A DNA stretch of 64,000 nt from Piscinibacter sp050175855 (GTDB taxonomy: Bacteria; Pseudomonadota; Gammaproteobacteria; Burkholderiales; Burkholderiaceae_C), in NCBI RefSeq assembly GCF_050175855.1, contig NZ_JBFXIO010000001.1, positions 1 to 64,000 on the forward strand, in the 5' to 3' direction. The notes below the pieces were generated by a model that saw only the letters and a list, made by a program, of their open reading frames with translations, made no database searches and was not told where the DNA came from. The position numbers and the translations under genes are program-made. The number at the start of each line of letters is the position of its first letter. Position 1 is the first letter of the stretch. This document shows positions 16,292 through 24,855 of this stretch, piece by piece.

Positions 16292-16711
16292 ATGAACAGG
16301 TTCATTGCCACCACGCTGCTGTCGGTAGTTGCCTCGACCGTCCTCGCCAGCCCTGCTTCTGCCTCGGACGACACCGGCTACCAGTCCTATCGCCGAGTGG
16401 TGCTCGGCGATTCGGCGCTTGCGCCTGCCGGGCAGGCCACGACCGCCAGTCTGGACGCCGGAGGAAATCCGGGCGCCTATGCCCGCTACCTCATCCACCT
16501 GGGGCTGTCCGAACGCGATGCCATGGCACGTGCGGCAGGTGTCGATGGAGCGGAGTCGTCGGCAGTTCGCCGCACGTCCGAAGCTCTGATTGCGCTCGAC
16601 TCCCGCGAGCTCTACGAAAGGGCCGTGCTCGGCCACACGATCAGCGAGTTGCTGGCCCGTCGATCCGACGGCGACCGTCGTGTCGTGCGAGCCGAAGATC
16701 GGCGGCAGTAG
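16292..16711 (+). CDS. Small exported protein of unknown function
   Basis: 139 residues with a typical signal peptide (MNRFIATTLLSVVASTVLASPASA, cleavage near residue 24). The mature part is charged and largely helical; YLIHLGLSERDAMARAAG is its most regular stretch. No known domain. RBS CAGGAG is 8 bp upstream. Followed by a hairpin at 16731-16756. Codon use and the signal peptide support the gene; no function can be assigned. Confidence 0.65.
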   Translation: MNRFIATTLLSVVASTVLASPASASDDTGYQSYRRVVLGDSALAPAGQATTASLDAGGNPGAYARYLIHLGLSERDAMARAAGVDGAESSAVRRTSEALIALDSRELYERAVLGHTISELLARRSDGDRRVVRAEDRRQ

Positions 16712-16730
16712 ATGCTGCGTCGGCGAGCCG

Positions 16731-16756
16731 CCCGAGGCGAGGCGAAACGCCTCGGG
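16731..16756. terminator. Strong hairpin between convergent genes
   Basis: CCCGAGGCG (16731-16739) pairs exactly with CGCCTCGGG (16748-16756) over an 8-nt loop. It is placed between the exported protein gene (ends 16711) and the convergent thioredoxin gene (ends 16788) and can terminate both. No T-run on either side. Confidence 0.6.
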
Positions 16757-16787
16757 CCGGTGCCGACGGCGAGTCGGCTCTTGCTGG

Positions 16788-17120
16788 CTATCGAGCCAGC
16801 GCTTCGTCCAGAAATGCCGCAAGCGCCTGCTTAGGCAGGCTGCCGGCACGAGCGGCGACGACCTGACCGTCCATGACGACCATCAGCGTCGGGACACTTC
16901 GAATGCCAACTTCGCCAGCGATGACGGAGAACTCGTCGACGTCGACCTTGATGACCTTGAGCTTGCCGGCGCGCTCATCCGCGAAGTCCTCGAGGACCGG
17001 GGCGAACGCCTTGCATGGGCCGCACCAGGTCGCCGAGAAGTCGACCAGGACCGGTGTTCCCTCGGTGCCGAGCACGGCGCGGGCATGGTCGAGGCTGGTG
17101 GGTTCGATGACGTGGGACAT
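16788..17120 (-). CDS. Thioredoxin
   Basis: 110 residues from ATG 17120. Classic thioredoxin fold with the active site WCGPCKAFAPVLEDFADE (WCGPC, about residues 33-37), the cis-Pro segment RSVPTLMVVMDGQ and C-terminal helix. Cytosolic, no signal peptide. Reduces protein disulfides. An upstream in-frame ATG at 17156 would add 12 residues; the MSHVIEPTSLDHARAVL start fits thioredoxin length better. Isolated gene, convergent with the 16292 gene. Confidence 0.92.
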   Translation of the reverse strand: MSHVIEPTSLDHARAVLGTEGTPVLVDFSATWCGPCKAFAPVLEDFADERAGKLKVIKVDVDEFSVIAGEVGIRSVPTLMVVMDGQVVAARAGSLPKQALAAFLDEALAR

Positions 17121-17458
17121 GTCGATACCTTGATGGAATGGTGGGACTCGGTCCAAGTCCAGATAGGGCCTGGAAGGCCTGCTGCAAGATGCCGAGCGTC
17201 ACCGAGCGTCTCGGGGTTGTTGCCATTCGTCTCGCGCTGGCGTCCGCAGAGATGGCGCCAACGCCACGATGGCTTGTTCGTTGCCTGTGCCCTTGGACGT
17301 GGCGCCTTCCAACTGCATGGGCCGGGTGATGCAAGCCCCGGCCGCAAATCGTCGAGTTGGCCCATGCGAGCCGACCGCGCAAGGCGGTCGACAGTGGGCG
17401 TCCAGACCGGGTCAGCCGATGTCAGGTCCGACACCGGAGTCGACGGTTCCGGCACGGC
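17121..17458. other. Intergenic, nothing recognised
   Basis: About 340 bp between the thioredoxin start and the DUF4148 stop. Frames through it have no ribosome-binding sites or protein motifs. The thioredoxin promoter must lie in its left part; none was recognised. Confidence 0.5.
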
Positions 17459-17830
17459 CTATTGCGCAGACGTGGTGGGTCGCGCGGCCAAGGTCGCGGC
17501 CGAGTTCGCCCGAATGCGCTGAGTTTGCAGCGGGTCGGGGCCGGCCTCCCCGTAGGACAGGCGCTCGCCCCGCGCGATCGCAGCGAGCACTTCGGCCCGC
17601 GCGTCGGCGCGCGTGCGCGTCGAGGCGATCTTCTCGAATTCCGGGGCGTAGCTGGCCTCGCCCTGCGAGGGGCGCCAGCCGCCCGCGAGAGCGGCCTGCA
17701 GTTCGGCGCGCACCTCGGCGCGGGTACGCATCGAGACGAAGTTGTCGAACTCCGGAGCGCGCGTGGCTTCCTGCGCGAACGACGTGAGCGTGGCGAGCGC
17801 CAGGGCAGCGGCTGTGATGAACGTCTTCAT
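17459..17830 (-). CDS. DUF4148 family exported protein
   Basis: 123 residues. Signal peptide MKTFITAAALALATLTSFAQ. The mature part has two imperfect copies of a motif: PEFDNFVSMRTRAEVRAELQ and PEFEKIASTRTRADARAEVL, 42 residues apart, each followed by A-A and a Gly-containing turn, with SYGEAGPD after the second. DUF4148 (R-A-E-V-x-A-E-L) proteins are common small exported proteins of Burkholderiales with no known function. The short AGGACACCACC before the ATG is the likely ribosome-binding region. Confidence 0.85.
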   Translation of the reverse strand: MKTFITAAALALATLTSFAQEATRAPEFDNFVSMRTRAEVRAELQAALAGGWRPSQGEASYAPEFEKIASTRTRADARAEVLAAIARGERLSYGEAGPDPLQTQRIRANSAATLAARPTTSAQ

Positions 17831-18013
17831 GGTGGTGTCCTTCGGTTGTGCGTCTGGGCCACCTTGGCCCGTGCCGGCATTGCGGTCTGCAGTGCTGACA
17901 AACTCTTGGACGTACCTCGATCGGAAAACGTGACTGTGAACGCGCGCGCCAGATCGCCCGCGCTCGGGTCGCGGCGCCAGGGCAATTTGGCGTGCAAGAC
18001 GTGACGGCCTGTC

Positions 18014-18039
18014 ACGGATCGGCGATCTCCTGCGTCGAA
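18014..18039 (+). promoter_or_regulatory. Weak relative of the ECF motif
   Basis: GTCAC (18014-18018), preceded by T, and CGTC (18036-18039) are 17 bp apart, 54 bp before the 18093 start. The spacing and -10 match the TGTAA(G/T)-N17-CGTC sites elsewhere in the window but the -35 differs at two positions. Only a candidate. Confidence 0.3.
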
Positions 18040-18092
18040 TACGAGCAGTCGTCTGGGCGGATGGCTGCTCAACCGTTTTTCAGGAGCCGACG

Positions 18093-18764
18093 ATGAACCC
18101 GTCTACGAACGCATGGAGCGGACGACCGCCATTCCGCCAAACCGCAATTGCCGCGGCAGGTCGCGCGGGTATCCGCTCGAGAGTGATGCAACTGGGCTTC
18201 ATCGCGGCGCTGATTGGTGGTGCGCTCGTCTCACAGACCCACGCCGCCACGGCCGCGGCGGGTGCAGACCTGGTAGGGCAGGTCGCGGGCTATTCGGCGG
18301 ATGTGGCCAATGAGGAGGGCTACTGGTACTCCCGCTACAGCATGATGACGCTCACGATGCAAAGTGGGCTGGGGACGACCATTCCCATGGACGCCGCGCT
18401 CATGTCCATGATGCAGCAGATGATGACCGCCGTCGGTGCCACGCCGGACGATCCGGTGATGCCGCCCGTCAACCCGAGGCTGCTCCTGACCATCCACGCT
18501 GGCGGCGATCCGCACTATGTGAGCGAGCCAAATCAGGCTGATTTCGCCACGCTGGCATGGGCCGGCGGCCCTTCGACGCTGACGACCGAGGCCACGGCGA
18601 TGACGATCGCCAAGGAACTCGAATGGGCGAAGCTCTTTCACCGCAACGAGCACTTCGGTCAGGCGCAGGTCGACCGGTTCGGTTCGACCCAGCGCTTCGT
18701 GGGCATGCTGCTCGCGGCGATGCCCAAGATGCAGCTCCAGGCCTATCTCGCGGCACAGGCCTGA
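18093..18764 (+). CDS. Exported protein of unknown function
   Basis: 223 residues. RBS CAGGAG is 10 bp before ATG 18093. An N-terminal basic region followed by VMQLGFIAALIGGALVSQTHA (residues about 31-51) looks like a long signal peptide; an internal start at the Met32 would give a standard one. The mature part is Met-rich (SRYSMMTLTMQ, ALMSMMQQMMTAV, MLLAAMPKMQLQ), which may point to metal or redox chemistry, but no domain is recognised. Located beside the ECF/anti-sigma pair and divergent from it. Confidence 0.65.
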   Translation: MNPSTNAWSGRPPFRQTAIAAAGRAGIRSRVMQLGFIAALIGGALVSQTHAATAAAGADLVGQVAGYSADVANEEGYWYSRYSMMTLTMQSGLGTTIPMDAALMSMMQQMMTAVGATPDDPVMPPVNPRLLLTIHAGGDPHYVSEPNQADFATLAWAGGPSTLTTEATAMTIAKELEWAKLFHRNEHFGQAQVDRFGSTQRFVGMLLAAMPKMQLQAYLAAQA

Positions 18765-18806
18765 ACCGAGAACGGAAGTACTCGCGGCCGCGGCAGCGGC
18801 CGCCTG

Positions 18807-19031
18807 TCAGCGTGGCGGCACTGGCGATGCGGGTTCGTCGAGTTCGAGTCCATTCGACAACATCTCTGCCGAGGCGGCATGCACGGCCCCGATCTGCTCT
18901 GCCACGTTGCTGCAGTTGCGGCACATCGACAGGTGCAGCCTCAGCCTCATCTCGTCGATCAGCCCCAGGGGCTCGTCGAGTCGTTGCGACAGGAGTTCGG
19001 CCACGCGTTTGCACGAGTACATCAGGTTCAT
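18807..19031 (-). CDS. Small zinc-finger anti-sigma factor
   Basis: 74 residues from ATG 19031. Zf-HC2 type: the HxxxCxxC motif is LHLSMCRNCSNV (about residues 33-44), preceded by a Cys in MYSCKRVAELLSQRLDEPL. These small soluble proteins bind their ECF sigma and release it on oxidation or metal loss. Start overlaps the sigma stop (ATGA, 19028-19031), so the pair is translationally coupled. A paralogous pair sits at 62527-63380. Confidence 0.88.
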   Translation of the reverse strand: MNLMYSCKRVAELLSQRLDEPLGLIDEMRLRLHLSMCRNCSNVAEQIGAVHAASAEMLSNGLELDEPASPVPPR

Positions 19032-19669
19032 GTGCTTGCCCTCTTGCCGATCCAGTCGCGCTGCATGCAATCGCGCAAGGACATCCTGGCGCGGTGAAGA
19101 ATTGTCCGGCAGTTCTCGGCGCTGACGCCCAGCCGTTCGCAGATTTCCGCGGTCTCGAAGCCCAGCCACTCGCGCATCATGAACACGCGGCCCGCCTGTC
19201 GCGGCAGGCAGCTCACGCAGCGCTCCAGCACGGTCATCATCTGTCGCTGTTCGGCGCGGTTGTCAGGCTGCTGCCAGGCCGGAATCGGCTCGACGTACGC
19301 TCCGTCGGCGTCGTACAGGGCATCGATGGCCTCGTCGTTGCTTCCGGCGTCGGCGTTGAAGTAGACGACACGCTTTCGGCCGGGAGAGCGGTACCAGTCC
19401 GCGACCTTGTTCTTCAGGATGGCCGTGGCCCAGGTAAGCAGCGATGAGTCGCCACGGCGTGTCGCGTGTTGTTCCACGACGACCATCAAGGTGTCCTGCA
19501 CCAGATCTTCCGCCAGCCCGTCATCGTGCATCGCATAGCGCGCATGTCGGACGAGACGAACTCGCAGGGCAGGCAGCTGCGTTTCCAGGCCGGCGGCGTC
19601 GGCAGCAACCCTTGCCGCGCCCCTTGGGGCCGCTCCCGCGTCCTGCGGCTCAGCGTGAATGTGGGCCAT
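19028..19669 (-). CDS. ECF RNA polymerase sigma factor (paralogue 1)
   Basis: 213 residues. Sigma region 2: YAMHDDGLAEDLVQDTLMVVVEQ then LLTWATAILKNKVADWYRS. Region 4: CVSCLPRQAGRVFMMREWLGFETAEICERLGVSAENCRTILHRARMSLR, the helix-turn-helix. About 25 residues of Ala-rich leader precede region 2. Highly similar in region 4 to the sigma at 62527-63171 (shared VFMMRE-LGFE--EIC--LG---NC--ILHRAR). It starts 19 bp after the yeeE stop, so it is the third gene of the DUF3179-yeeE-sigma-anti-sigma operon, headed by a TGTAAT-N17-CGTC promoter that it may itself read. Confidence 0.92.
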   Translation of the reverse strand: MAHIHAEPQDAGAAPRGAARVAADAAGLETQLPALRVRLVRHARYAMHDDGLAEDLVQDTLMVVVEQHATRRGDSSLLTWATAILKNKVADWYRSPGRKRVVYFNADAGSNDEAIDALYDADGAYVEPIPAWQQPDNRAEQRQMMTVLERCVSCLPRQAGRVFMMREWLGFETAEICERLGVSAENCRTILHRARMSLRDCMQRDWIGKRAST

Positions 19670-19688
19670 CCTGAGCCTCCTTGGGTTG

Positions 19689-20777
19689 CTAGGGGACGAT
19701 GGGCGGGCGCACTTCGGCGCAGCCCGCCTCGGTGCAGTGGGTCAAGGGCATCGGCATCTGCGTGCGTCGCATCAGCCACAGCACCATCGCGATGCCGCCC
19801 AGCATGGCCGCATAGGCACCCATCGCTTGCAGGGCCAGCGTCGGCAGGGCATTGAGCAAGAGCGTGTCGTTGCCGCCGGGGACCATGGCCGCACCGGCGC
19901 CCATCAGCATGCCGCCTCCTGTGTGGCGCACCCACGCGAGAGCTTCCTGGGGACGGCGCCAGGCGATCGAGCCGCGCTGCATCGCGGACAGCACCATCCC
20001 CAGAACCAGGGCAATGACGAGGGAAGAGTGCGTGATTTCGGGTGCACGGCCGCCCCACCCGGCGTGCAGGACGCTGGTGCGCAAATGGTTGGTATACGAC
20101 CACGCCCCTTGTGTCGCGTAGAGGGCGCCGCCGGCCAGCCCCAACAGTGCGGCCGCCACCGTCAGGTGGTAGCGCGGTGCCAGCAGGCGATCGCGGACCG
20201 ACGTGGACGGCGAGCTTTGTGCAAGCCGCCACAGCGTCAGCAGCCGCATCATGGCCCACAGCCCCAGCGCGACAAGCAGCCACGGCGCAAGCGCCGGCCA
20301 GCGCGCCCAGACTGTCGGCACCGCCATCAGCTCGCCTGGCATCAAGACCCCGGGGTGGGTCCGCAACACCGCCTGCGATACGGCCCACAGCGCCACGCCC
20401 AACGCAAACCCGACCAGCGTCGCCAGCATGCCGAGTTCGCCATCGGCCAGGCGATGCAGGGTGGACAACGAACAACCCCCATTGAGCGCTGCGCCGACGC
20501 CGAAGAGCCAGCCACCCGCGAGGGCCCAGGCCGCGGGAGTCGGCATCGAAACCGGGGGCAAGCTGCGGCCGGCCACCAGCGACAGTACCCCGGCGAGCAG
20601 GGCCATCCACAAGGCGGCCTGCATCAGGCTGCCGAGCATGTGGGTGGTGCCGCTGGTCATGATCTCGGCTACGGCACGTACGTTGCACAGGCTGGCCCGG
20701 TGGGCTGCAAAGCCGACCAGCGCCGCGCAGACCAGGGCGAGGGCGAAGTCGAGCATCGGGGCGGCGGACGGCGTCAT
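19689..20777 (-). CDS. YeeE/YedE family membrane transporter
   Basis: 362 residues, about ten membrane segments. DUF395/YeeE family: GFAAHRASLCNVRAVAEI, the glycine-rich half-site GVGAALNGGCSLSTLHRLADGELGMLATLVGFALGVALW, and a second GGGMLMGAGAAMVPGGNDTLLL near the C-terminus. Conserved Cys residues in these loops conduct thiosulfate in studied YeeE proteins. The C-terminus ends in THCTEAGCAEV, an extra Cys pair. Relatives called YedE are linked to selenium; this one is not close enough to say. Operon with DUF3179 upstream and the ECF sigma downstream. Confidence 0.85.
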   Translation of the reverse strand: MTPSAAPMLDFALALVCAALVGFAAHRASLCNVRAVAEIMTSGTTHMLGSLMQAALWMALLAGVLSLVAGRSLPPVSMPTPAAWALAGGWLFGVGAALNGGCSLSTLHRLADGELGMLATLVGFALGVALWAVSQAVLRTHPGVLMPGELMAVPTVWARWPALAPWLLVALGLWAMMRLLTLWRLAQSSPSTSVRDRLLAPRYHLTVAAALLGLAGGALYATQGAWSYTNHLRTSVLHAGWGGRAPEITHSSLVIALVLGMVLSAMQRGSIAWRRPQEALAWVRHTGGGMLMGAGAAMVPGGNDTLLLNALPTLALQAMGAYAAMLGGIAMVLWLMRRTQMPMPLTHCTEAGCAEVRPPIVP

Positions 20778-20799
20778 GGTGAGCTTCGCGGTGACGCCG

Positions 20800-21747
20800 C
20801 TACGGAGCGCGCAGCACGTCGGTACGAGGATAGAAGGCCACCCAGGCAAACCAGAAGGACAGGGTGCCGGTCAGCGCCTTGCCCTGGGCGTCGAAGGCCT
20901 CCGCGGTGCGGTTCGCGCGGTCGTAGCGGATGAGCAGTGCCTGCCCACCGAGGGTGTCGGTCATGCGGCCTGCGGAGTCCACTGTCCGCTCCAGCACGCT
21001 GAAGGGGTAGGCCTTGGCCGCGCCGTTGACGCGCAAGCCGAGCACCCATTCCTTGAGCGGAAGGCGTCCGTCGCGGTGCTGCACATCGAACAACAGTTGC
21101 TGCACGCGGTCGTAGCCGGCGTAGGGGTCGCGACCATAGTCGCGCTCGAAGCCGGTGTCGGTGGACAGGACCTCGGTGGCCGGGTGCCGTCTTCGCCAGT
21201 CGGCCCAGGTCGTGTGCGTCAAGGGCACAGCAGTCAGCGTTGTCCCGACGAGCGGGCCGCTGATCGCCGCGGACAGGATTTGCGACCACAACGACTGGGT
21301 GGTGTGGTCGTACAGCAGCACGTCGCTGTTGTAGAGCAGTCCCGACACACCGAAGCCCGAGACGCCAGTGCTTGCAGGAGGCTCGAAGGCCATGCCGGTG
21401 CCGCACAGAGGGCAGTAGGTCACGACGATGGCACGCGTGCCGAACCGATCGTTCACCACCTCGTGCCAGTTCAGAATGCGCAGGGGGTATGCGCGAGTGA
21501 TGCCATCAAGCGTGATGCCCAGCACACGGTCCTCTTCGGCCAGCCTGGCGCGGGTAGCAGAGACGAACTTTGGTCTGTCGATGGCGGGGATGCCGTCTTT
21601 CGGTGGGCCACCGCGCTCGATGGCCTGGATGGGGATCGACGCGCCCGCCAGATCGAACCCATTGAGCACCGGCCCGGCACTGACCATCTGCATTGCGCTT
21701 GCCGATGCGAGGGCAACCAGAAGCGGGGCCAGACGGCGGCGATTCAT
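20800..21747 (-). CDS. DUF3179 domain-containing exported protein
   Basis: 315 residues from ATG 21747. Signal peptide MNRRRLAPLLVALASASAMQMVSA. The DUF3179 core is clear: ILNWHEVVNDRFGTRAIVVTYCPLCGTGMAFEPP with the CPLCGTGM motif, then GLLYNSDVLLYDHTTQSLWSQ and, at the end, SFWFAWVAFYPRTDVL. Periplasmic; biochemical role unknown. The Cys pair suggests redox or metal function. First gene of the operon that ends with ECF sigma paralogue 1. The promoter at 21856-21882 lies about 110 bp upstream. Confidence 0.88.
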   Translation of the reverse strand: MNRRRLAPLLVALASASAMQMVSAGPVLNGFDLAGASIPIQAIERGGPPKDGIPAIDRPKFVSATRARLAEEDRVLGITLDGITRAYPLRILNWHEVVNDRFGTRAIVVTYCPLCGTGMAFEPPASTGVSGFGVSGLLYNSDVLLYDHTTQSLWSQILSAAISGPLVGTTLTAVPLTHTTWADWRRRHPATEVLSTDTGFERDYGRDPYAGYDRVQQLLFDVQHRDGRLPLKEWVLGLRVNGAAKAYPFSVLERTVDSAGRMTDTLGGQALLIRYDRANRTAEAFDAQGKALTGTLSFWFAWVAFYPRTDVLRAP

Positions 21748-21855
21748 GAGCGTGGCGCTTTGCGGTGAGTTGGCGACGAGGCCCCGGGCGTGAAACGCTG
21801 GGCGCTGCAAGTGCTGCGTTCTGCTCACGACCCGGGCCTACCCCGTCGTCCATTG

Positions 21856-21882
21856 GACGGGAGAGGGCGGGCTTTCATTACA
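21856..21882 (-). promoter_or_regulatory. ECF-type promoter, TGTAAT class
   Basis: On the minus strand TGTAAT (21882-21877) and CGTC (21859-21856) are 17 bp apart. The first 12 bases, TGTAATGAAAGC, are identical to those of the promoter at 24713-24739. It precedes DUF3179-yeeE-ECF-anti-sigma. A sigma gene lying in the operon behind its own type of promoter suggests autoregulation. Confidence 0.65.
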
Positions 21883-21918
21883 GGCCACAGCGCCGTCCGA
21901 CCGCCGTTCGAGGGCGGC

Positions 21919-23088
21919 TCAGATCGGGGTGTCCAGGTCGTGCACGACTAGTCCTTCCGTCGGCCCCACGGGAGCCGTCCAGGCCTGTTTCGCGAGGGTG
22001 CGTCGCGCATCGTTCAGGCCTGCCTGCCAGCGCTGTTGGATCCGTGGGACATTGAAGTCCATGTCCTTCGTGTGATCTTCGTCGGGCAAGCGGGGTGCGA
22101 CCAGGCGCATCAAGTGCATGACGGTGCCGCAACCGTAACCGGCCATTTCGCGCACGTCGGACTGGGCCAGGGTTGAGGCCGGCAGCTGGCGTGTCAGCTC
22201 GCGCACGATGTGGCGCAACTGGTGGATCTGCGCCTGGCGCTGCACATGGCTGTCGACGCGGCTCGAGAACTGGATGTCCTTCTGCCGCCCGCTCACCTGC
22301 CACATGGTCTGAGGCGCATCGCCTGCGCCTTGCCACAGCTGCACCGCAAAGACGAGCGAGTTGCGTCTCGGGTTGTCGTCGAACACGGCCTCGACCGGGG
22401 TGTTGGAGTAGATGCCGCCGTCCCAGAACAGGTCGTCGCCGATGCGCACCGCCGGAAAGGCCGGTGGTAGCGCGCCGGACGCCAGGATGTGGCGCAGGTC
22501 GAGTGGCTCGTCGCGGCTGTCGAAGTAACGCATCCGGCCCGACTTCACGTTCACCGCGCCCACCGTCAGACGCGGCGCGCAGGCGGTCAGCAGCCCGCTG
22601 TCGACGAGGCCGGCCAGGGTGTCGCGCAGACGGGAGGTCTCGTAGTAGCCCGAGGTCTCCTCACCCAGCGCCAGGTGCGGGCTCAGCCATGCGCGGTGGT
22701 GCGGCGCGAAGAAGCCCGGCAGCCCATGGTTCATCGCACTCAGGGTCGTCCAGAACGTCGGCAGGCCCGGCAGGCCCGGCCACAGGGCAGGCAACCCCTT
22801 GTGGGCGACCTTGTCCCAGAAGGCGCGCAGCCGATCGAGCCGGCGGCCAGGCGCATTGCCCGCAATGAGCGCGGCGTTGATCGCGCCGATCGACGTGCCG
22901 ATGACCCAGTCCGGCTCGACGCCGGCTTCGTGCAGGCCCTCGTAGACGCCGGCCTGGTACGCCCCCAGTGCGCCGCCGCCTTGAAGCACCAGGACCACCT
23001 GGCGATCGCCCGCCGGCTGGCATGCGTCGCCCGTGTTCGTGGCGCGTCGAGTGGCCGCGCCGGCGCTCTTGCGTTGTCGTGTGGCCAT
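21919..23088 (-). CDS. Patatin-like phospholipase family protein
   Basis: 389 residues from ATG 23088. Patatin fold: oxyanion loop LQGGGALGAYQAGVYEGL, nucleophile elbow GTSIGA (GxSxG), and catalytic Asp in WDGGIYSNTPVEA. The C-terminal part (VDSHVQRQAQIHQLRHIVRELTRQLP) matches the DUF3734 tail found in PHB-associated patatins. It is the third gene of the 3-hydroxybutyrate/acetoacetate operon, 11 bp after adc. Genes of this trio often occur together; the patatin may act on lipid or polyhydroxybutyrate granules (inference). Confidence 0.9.
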   Translation of the reverse strand: MATRQRKSAGAATRRATNTGDACQPAGDRQVVLVLQGGGALGAYQAGVYEGLHEAGVEPDWVIGTSIGAINAALIAGNAPGRRLDRLRAFWDKVAHKGLPALWPGLPGLPTFWTTLSAMNHGLPGFFAPHHRAWLSPHLALGEETSGYYETSRLRDTLAGLVDSGLLTACAPRLTVGAVNVKSGRMRYFDSRDEPLDLRHILASGALPPAFPAVRIGDDLFWDGGIYSNTPVEAVFDDNPRRNSLVFAVQLWQGAGDAPQTMWQVSGRQKDIQFSSRVDSHVQRQAQIHQLRHIVRELTRQLPASTLAQSDVREMAGYGCGTVMHLMRLVAPRLPDEDHTKDMDFNVPRIQQRWQAGLNDARRTLAKQAWTAPVGPTEGLVVHDLDTPI

Positions 23089-23099
23089 TTTCGTCGCTC

Positions 23100-23891
23100 C
23101 TACGTTGCCAGGTAATCGTGGATCACGCGGCCATAGGGCAGGGTGAGGTCGGCGATGAAGTGCAGGCCGCCGAGCATGCTGCGCACCGGCAGGTCGGCCA
23201 CCGGGGCGTTGACGTGTGGCACGAGGTGCAGCCGGGCCGGGCCGGACCATGCGCCATGGACCTGAATGTCCGCCAACTCGTAGGCCACCAGCTGTGCGAT
23301 CGCCGGCGTGCCGTCGACATGGGGGATGAGCTTGAGGTTGACCTGGGTCTTGCTCATCTTCTCGATGATCGATCCCGACGAGCAGGCCTTGCGTCCGTCG
23401 ACGTCGTACAGCAGGTGCTGGTGCTTGTAGCCCATGGTGGCGATGGCCACCTGGATGCCGGCGTACTCCAGCACGCCGGTCAGCGTGTCGTGAACCACCG
23501 AGAGCTTCGGGTTGCCGTGCTTCTTCGGGAAGCCCCAGATCTCGCGGCCTCCGGCGATCGGCGGCTCGTCGTCGAGGTACATCTGGGCCGTGAAGTTCAC
23601 AGGCTGCCCCTGGAACAGCGCCGGAATGACGACACCCGACTCGGTGTAGTCGCCGAAGCCGGCCGAATCGGGCATGCGGATGAATTCATACAGCACCTGG
23701 CCCGAGCCGTCGGGCTCCAGCGGGACGGGCAGAGCGGCGCGAATGGCCTCGGCGTCGCTCATGTAGGTGACGATCAGGTATTCCCGCTGCAGGAAGCGGT
23801 AGGGGCCGCGCGGGTAGGACGGCGAGGCCATCGGCATCGACGGCAGGTCGAGCACGGACAGCGCACCGGCGGGGGTGTGGGGTGCGTTCAT
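23100..23891 (-). CDS. adc: Acetoacetate decarboxylase
   Basis: 263 residues. Converts acetoacetate to acetone and CO2. The Schiff-base Lys lies in GREIWGFPKKHGNPKL (about residues 115-130), as in clostridial Adc; EFIRMPDSAGFGDYTESGVVIPALF precedes it. ATG 23891 overlaps the dehydrogenase stop (TGATG), so the pair is translationally coupled. Together with 3-hydroxybutyrate dehydrogenase this degrades 3-hydroxybutyrate to acetone. Confidence 0.92.
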   Translation of the reverse strand: MNAPHTPAGALSVLDLPSMPMASPSYPRGPYRFLQREYLIVTYMSDAEAIRAALPVPLEPDGSGQVLYEFIRMPDSAGFGDYTESGVVIPALFQGQPVNFTAQMYLDDEPPIAGGREIWGFPKKHGNPKLSVVHDTLTGVLEYAGIQVAIATMGYKHQHLLYDVDGRKACSSGSIIEKMSKTQVNLKLIPHVDGTPAIAQLVAYELADIQVHGAWSGPARLHLVPHVNAPVADLPVRSMLGGLHFIADLTLPYGRVIHDYLAT

Positions 23892-24676
23892 CAATGCGCC
23901 GTCCAGCCGCCGTCGATCGGCAGCACGGTGCCGGTGATCGACGCCGCCGCGTCACCGCAAAGGAAGGCGACCAGTTGCGCCACCTCGTCGGTGGTGACGA
24001 AGCGCTTGGTGGGCTGCGCAGCCAGCAGCACGTCGCGCTTGACCTGCTCTTCGGTGATGCCGCGCGCCTTGGCCGTGTCGGGAATCTGCTTCTCCACCAG
24101 CGGCGTCAGCACGTAGCCCGGGCACACGGCATTGGCGGTGATGCCTTGCTCGGCCACCTCCAGCGCCACCGTCTTGGTGAACCCGGCGATGCCGTGCTTG
24201 GCCGCCACGTAGGCCGACTTGTACGGGCTGGCAACGAGCGCATGGGCCGAGGCGATGTTCACGATGCGGCCCCAGCGGTTGAACTTCATGTGGGGCAGGG
24301 CCAGCCGGGTAGTGTGGAAGGCCGCCGTGAGGTTGATGGCCAGAATGGCGTGCCACTTGTCCACCGGGAATTCGTCCACTGGCGCCACATGCTGGATGCC
24401 GGCGTTGTTGACCAGCACGTCGATGCCGCCCCACTGCTGGGCTGCTCGGGCCAGCATGGTTTCGATGGCGTCCTGCCGGCCCATGTCGGCGCCGTCGTAC
24501 AGCACCTTGACGCCATGCGTGTTCGCAAGACCTGCTCGAAGGTCCTCGATCGTCGCAGCGTCACCAAAGCCGTTGAGCATGATGTTCATGCCGGCGGAGG
24601 CCAGTTCGCTCGCGATGGCCAGGCCGATGCCGCTGGTCGAGCCGGTGACGAGGGCGCTTCTTCTTCGATGCTGCAT
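23891..24676 (-). CDS. bdhA: 3-hydroxybutyrate dehydrogenase
   Basis: 261 residues, short-chain dehydrogenase. NAD-binding ALVTGSTSGIGLAIASELASAG; LVNNAGIQHVAPVDEFP; active site S-Y-K in NIASAHALVASPYKSAYVAAKHG; VCPGYVLTPLVEKQIP. The NAGIQHVAP and PGYVLTPLVEKQIPD signatures are those of PHB-cycle D-3-hydroxybutyrate dehydrogenases. First gene of the operon; an ECF-type promoter (24713-24739) lies 37 bp upstream of the ATG, which has TCCTGCGGC... with a GGAGCACC ribosome-binding site on the coding strand. Confidence 0.92.
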   Translation of the reverse strand: MQHRRRSALVTGSTSGIGLAIASELASAGMNIMLNGFGDAATIEDLRAGLANTHGVKVLYDGADMGRQDAIETMLARAAQQWGGIDVLVNNAGIQHVAPVDEFPVDKWHAILAINLTAAFHTTRLALPHMKFNRWGRIVNIASAHALVASPYKSAYVAAKHGIAGFTKTVALEVAEQGITANAVCPGYVLTPLVEKQIPDTAKARGITEEQVKRDVLLAAQPTKRFVTTDEVAQLVAFLCGDAAASITGTVLPIDGGWTAH

Positions 24677-24712
24677 GCGGTGCTCCTGCGGCGGGTGGTC
24701 CAAAAGGGGTTT

Positions 24713-24739
24713 GACGGTCGCGCAGCCGCTTTCATTACA
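24713..24739 (-). promoter_or_regulatory. ECF-type promoter, TGTAAT class
   Basis: TGTAAT (24739-24734, minus strand) and CGTC (24716-24713) with a 17-bp spacer. Shares TGTAATGAAAGC with the 21856-21882 promoter. It precedes the bdhA-adc-patatin operon. Nothing else was recognised between 24677 and 24855. Confidence 0.6.
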
Positions 24740-24855
24740 GGTCCGTCCGGACCAGGGCCCTCAAGTGCTGCGCCCGGCCGCCGATAAAGCGCATGCCGGG
24801 GCGGTGCATGCGCTCGTCGGTCCCGTTACGGCTTGCGCTCGTCCAGCCCACCACC

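Noticed and set aside
15461..16849. Long minus-strand reading frame (about 460 codons)
   Set aside because: Runs antisense to two supported genes, has no known motif and has the low-complexity Arg/Gly composition of a GC-rich shadow.
19689..20777. Selenium-specific YedE
   Set aside because: Only family-level similarity to YeeE/YedE is visible; not near selD and no selenium-specific feature could be seen.
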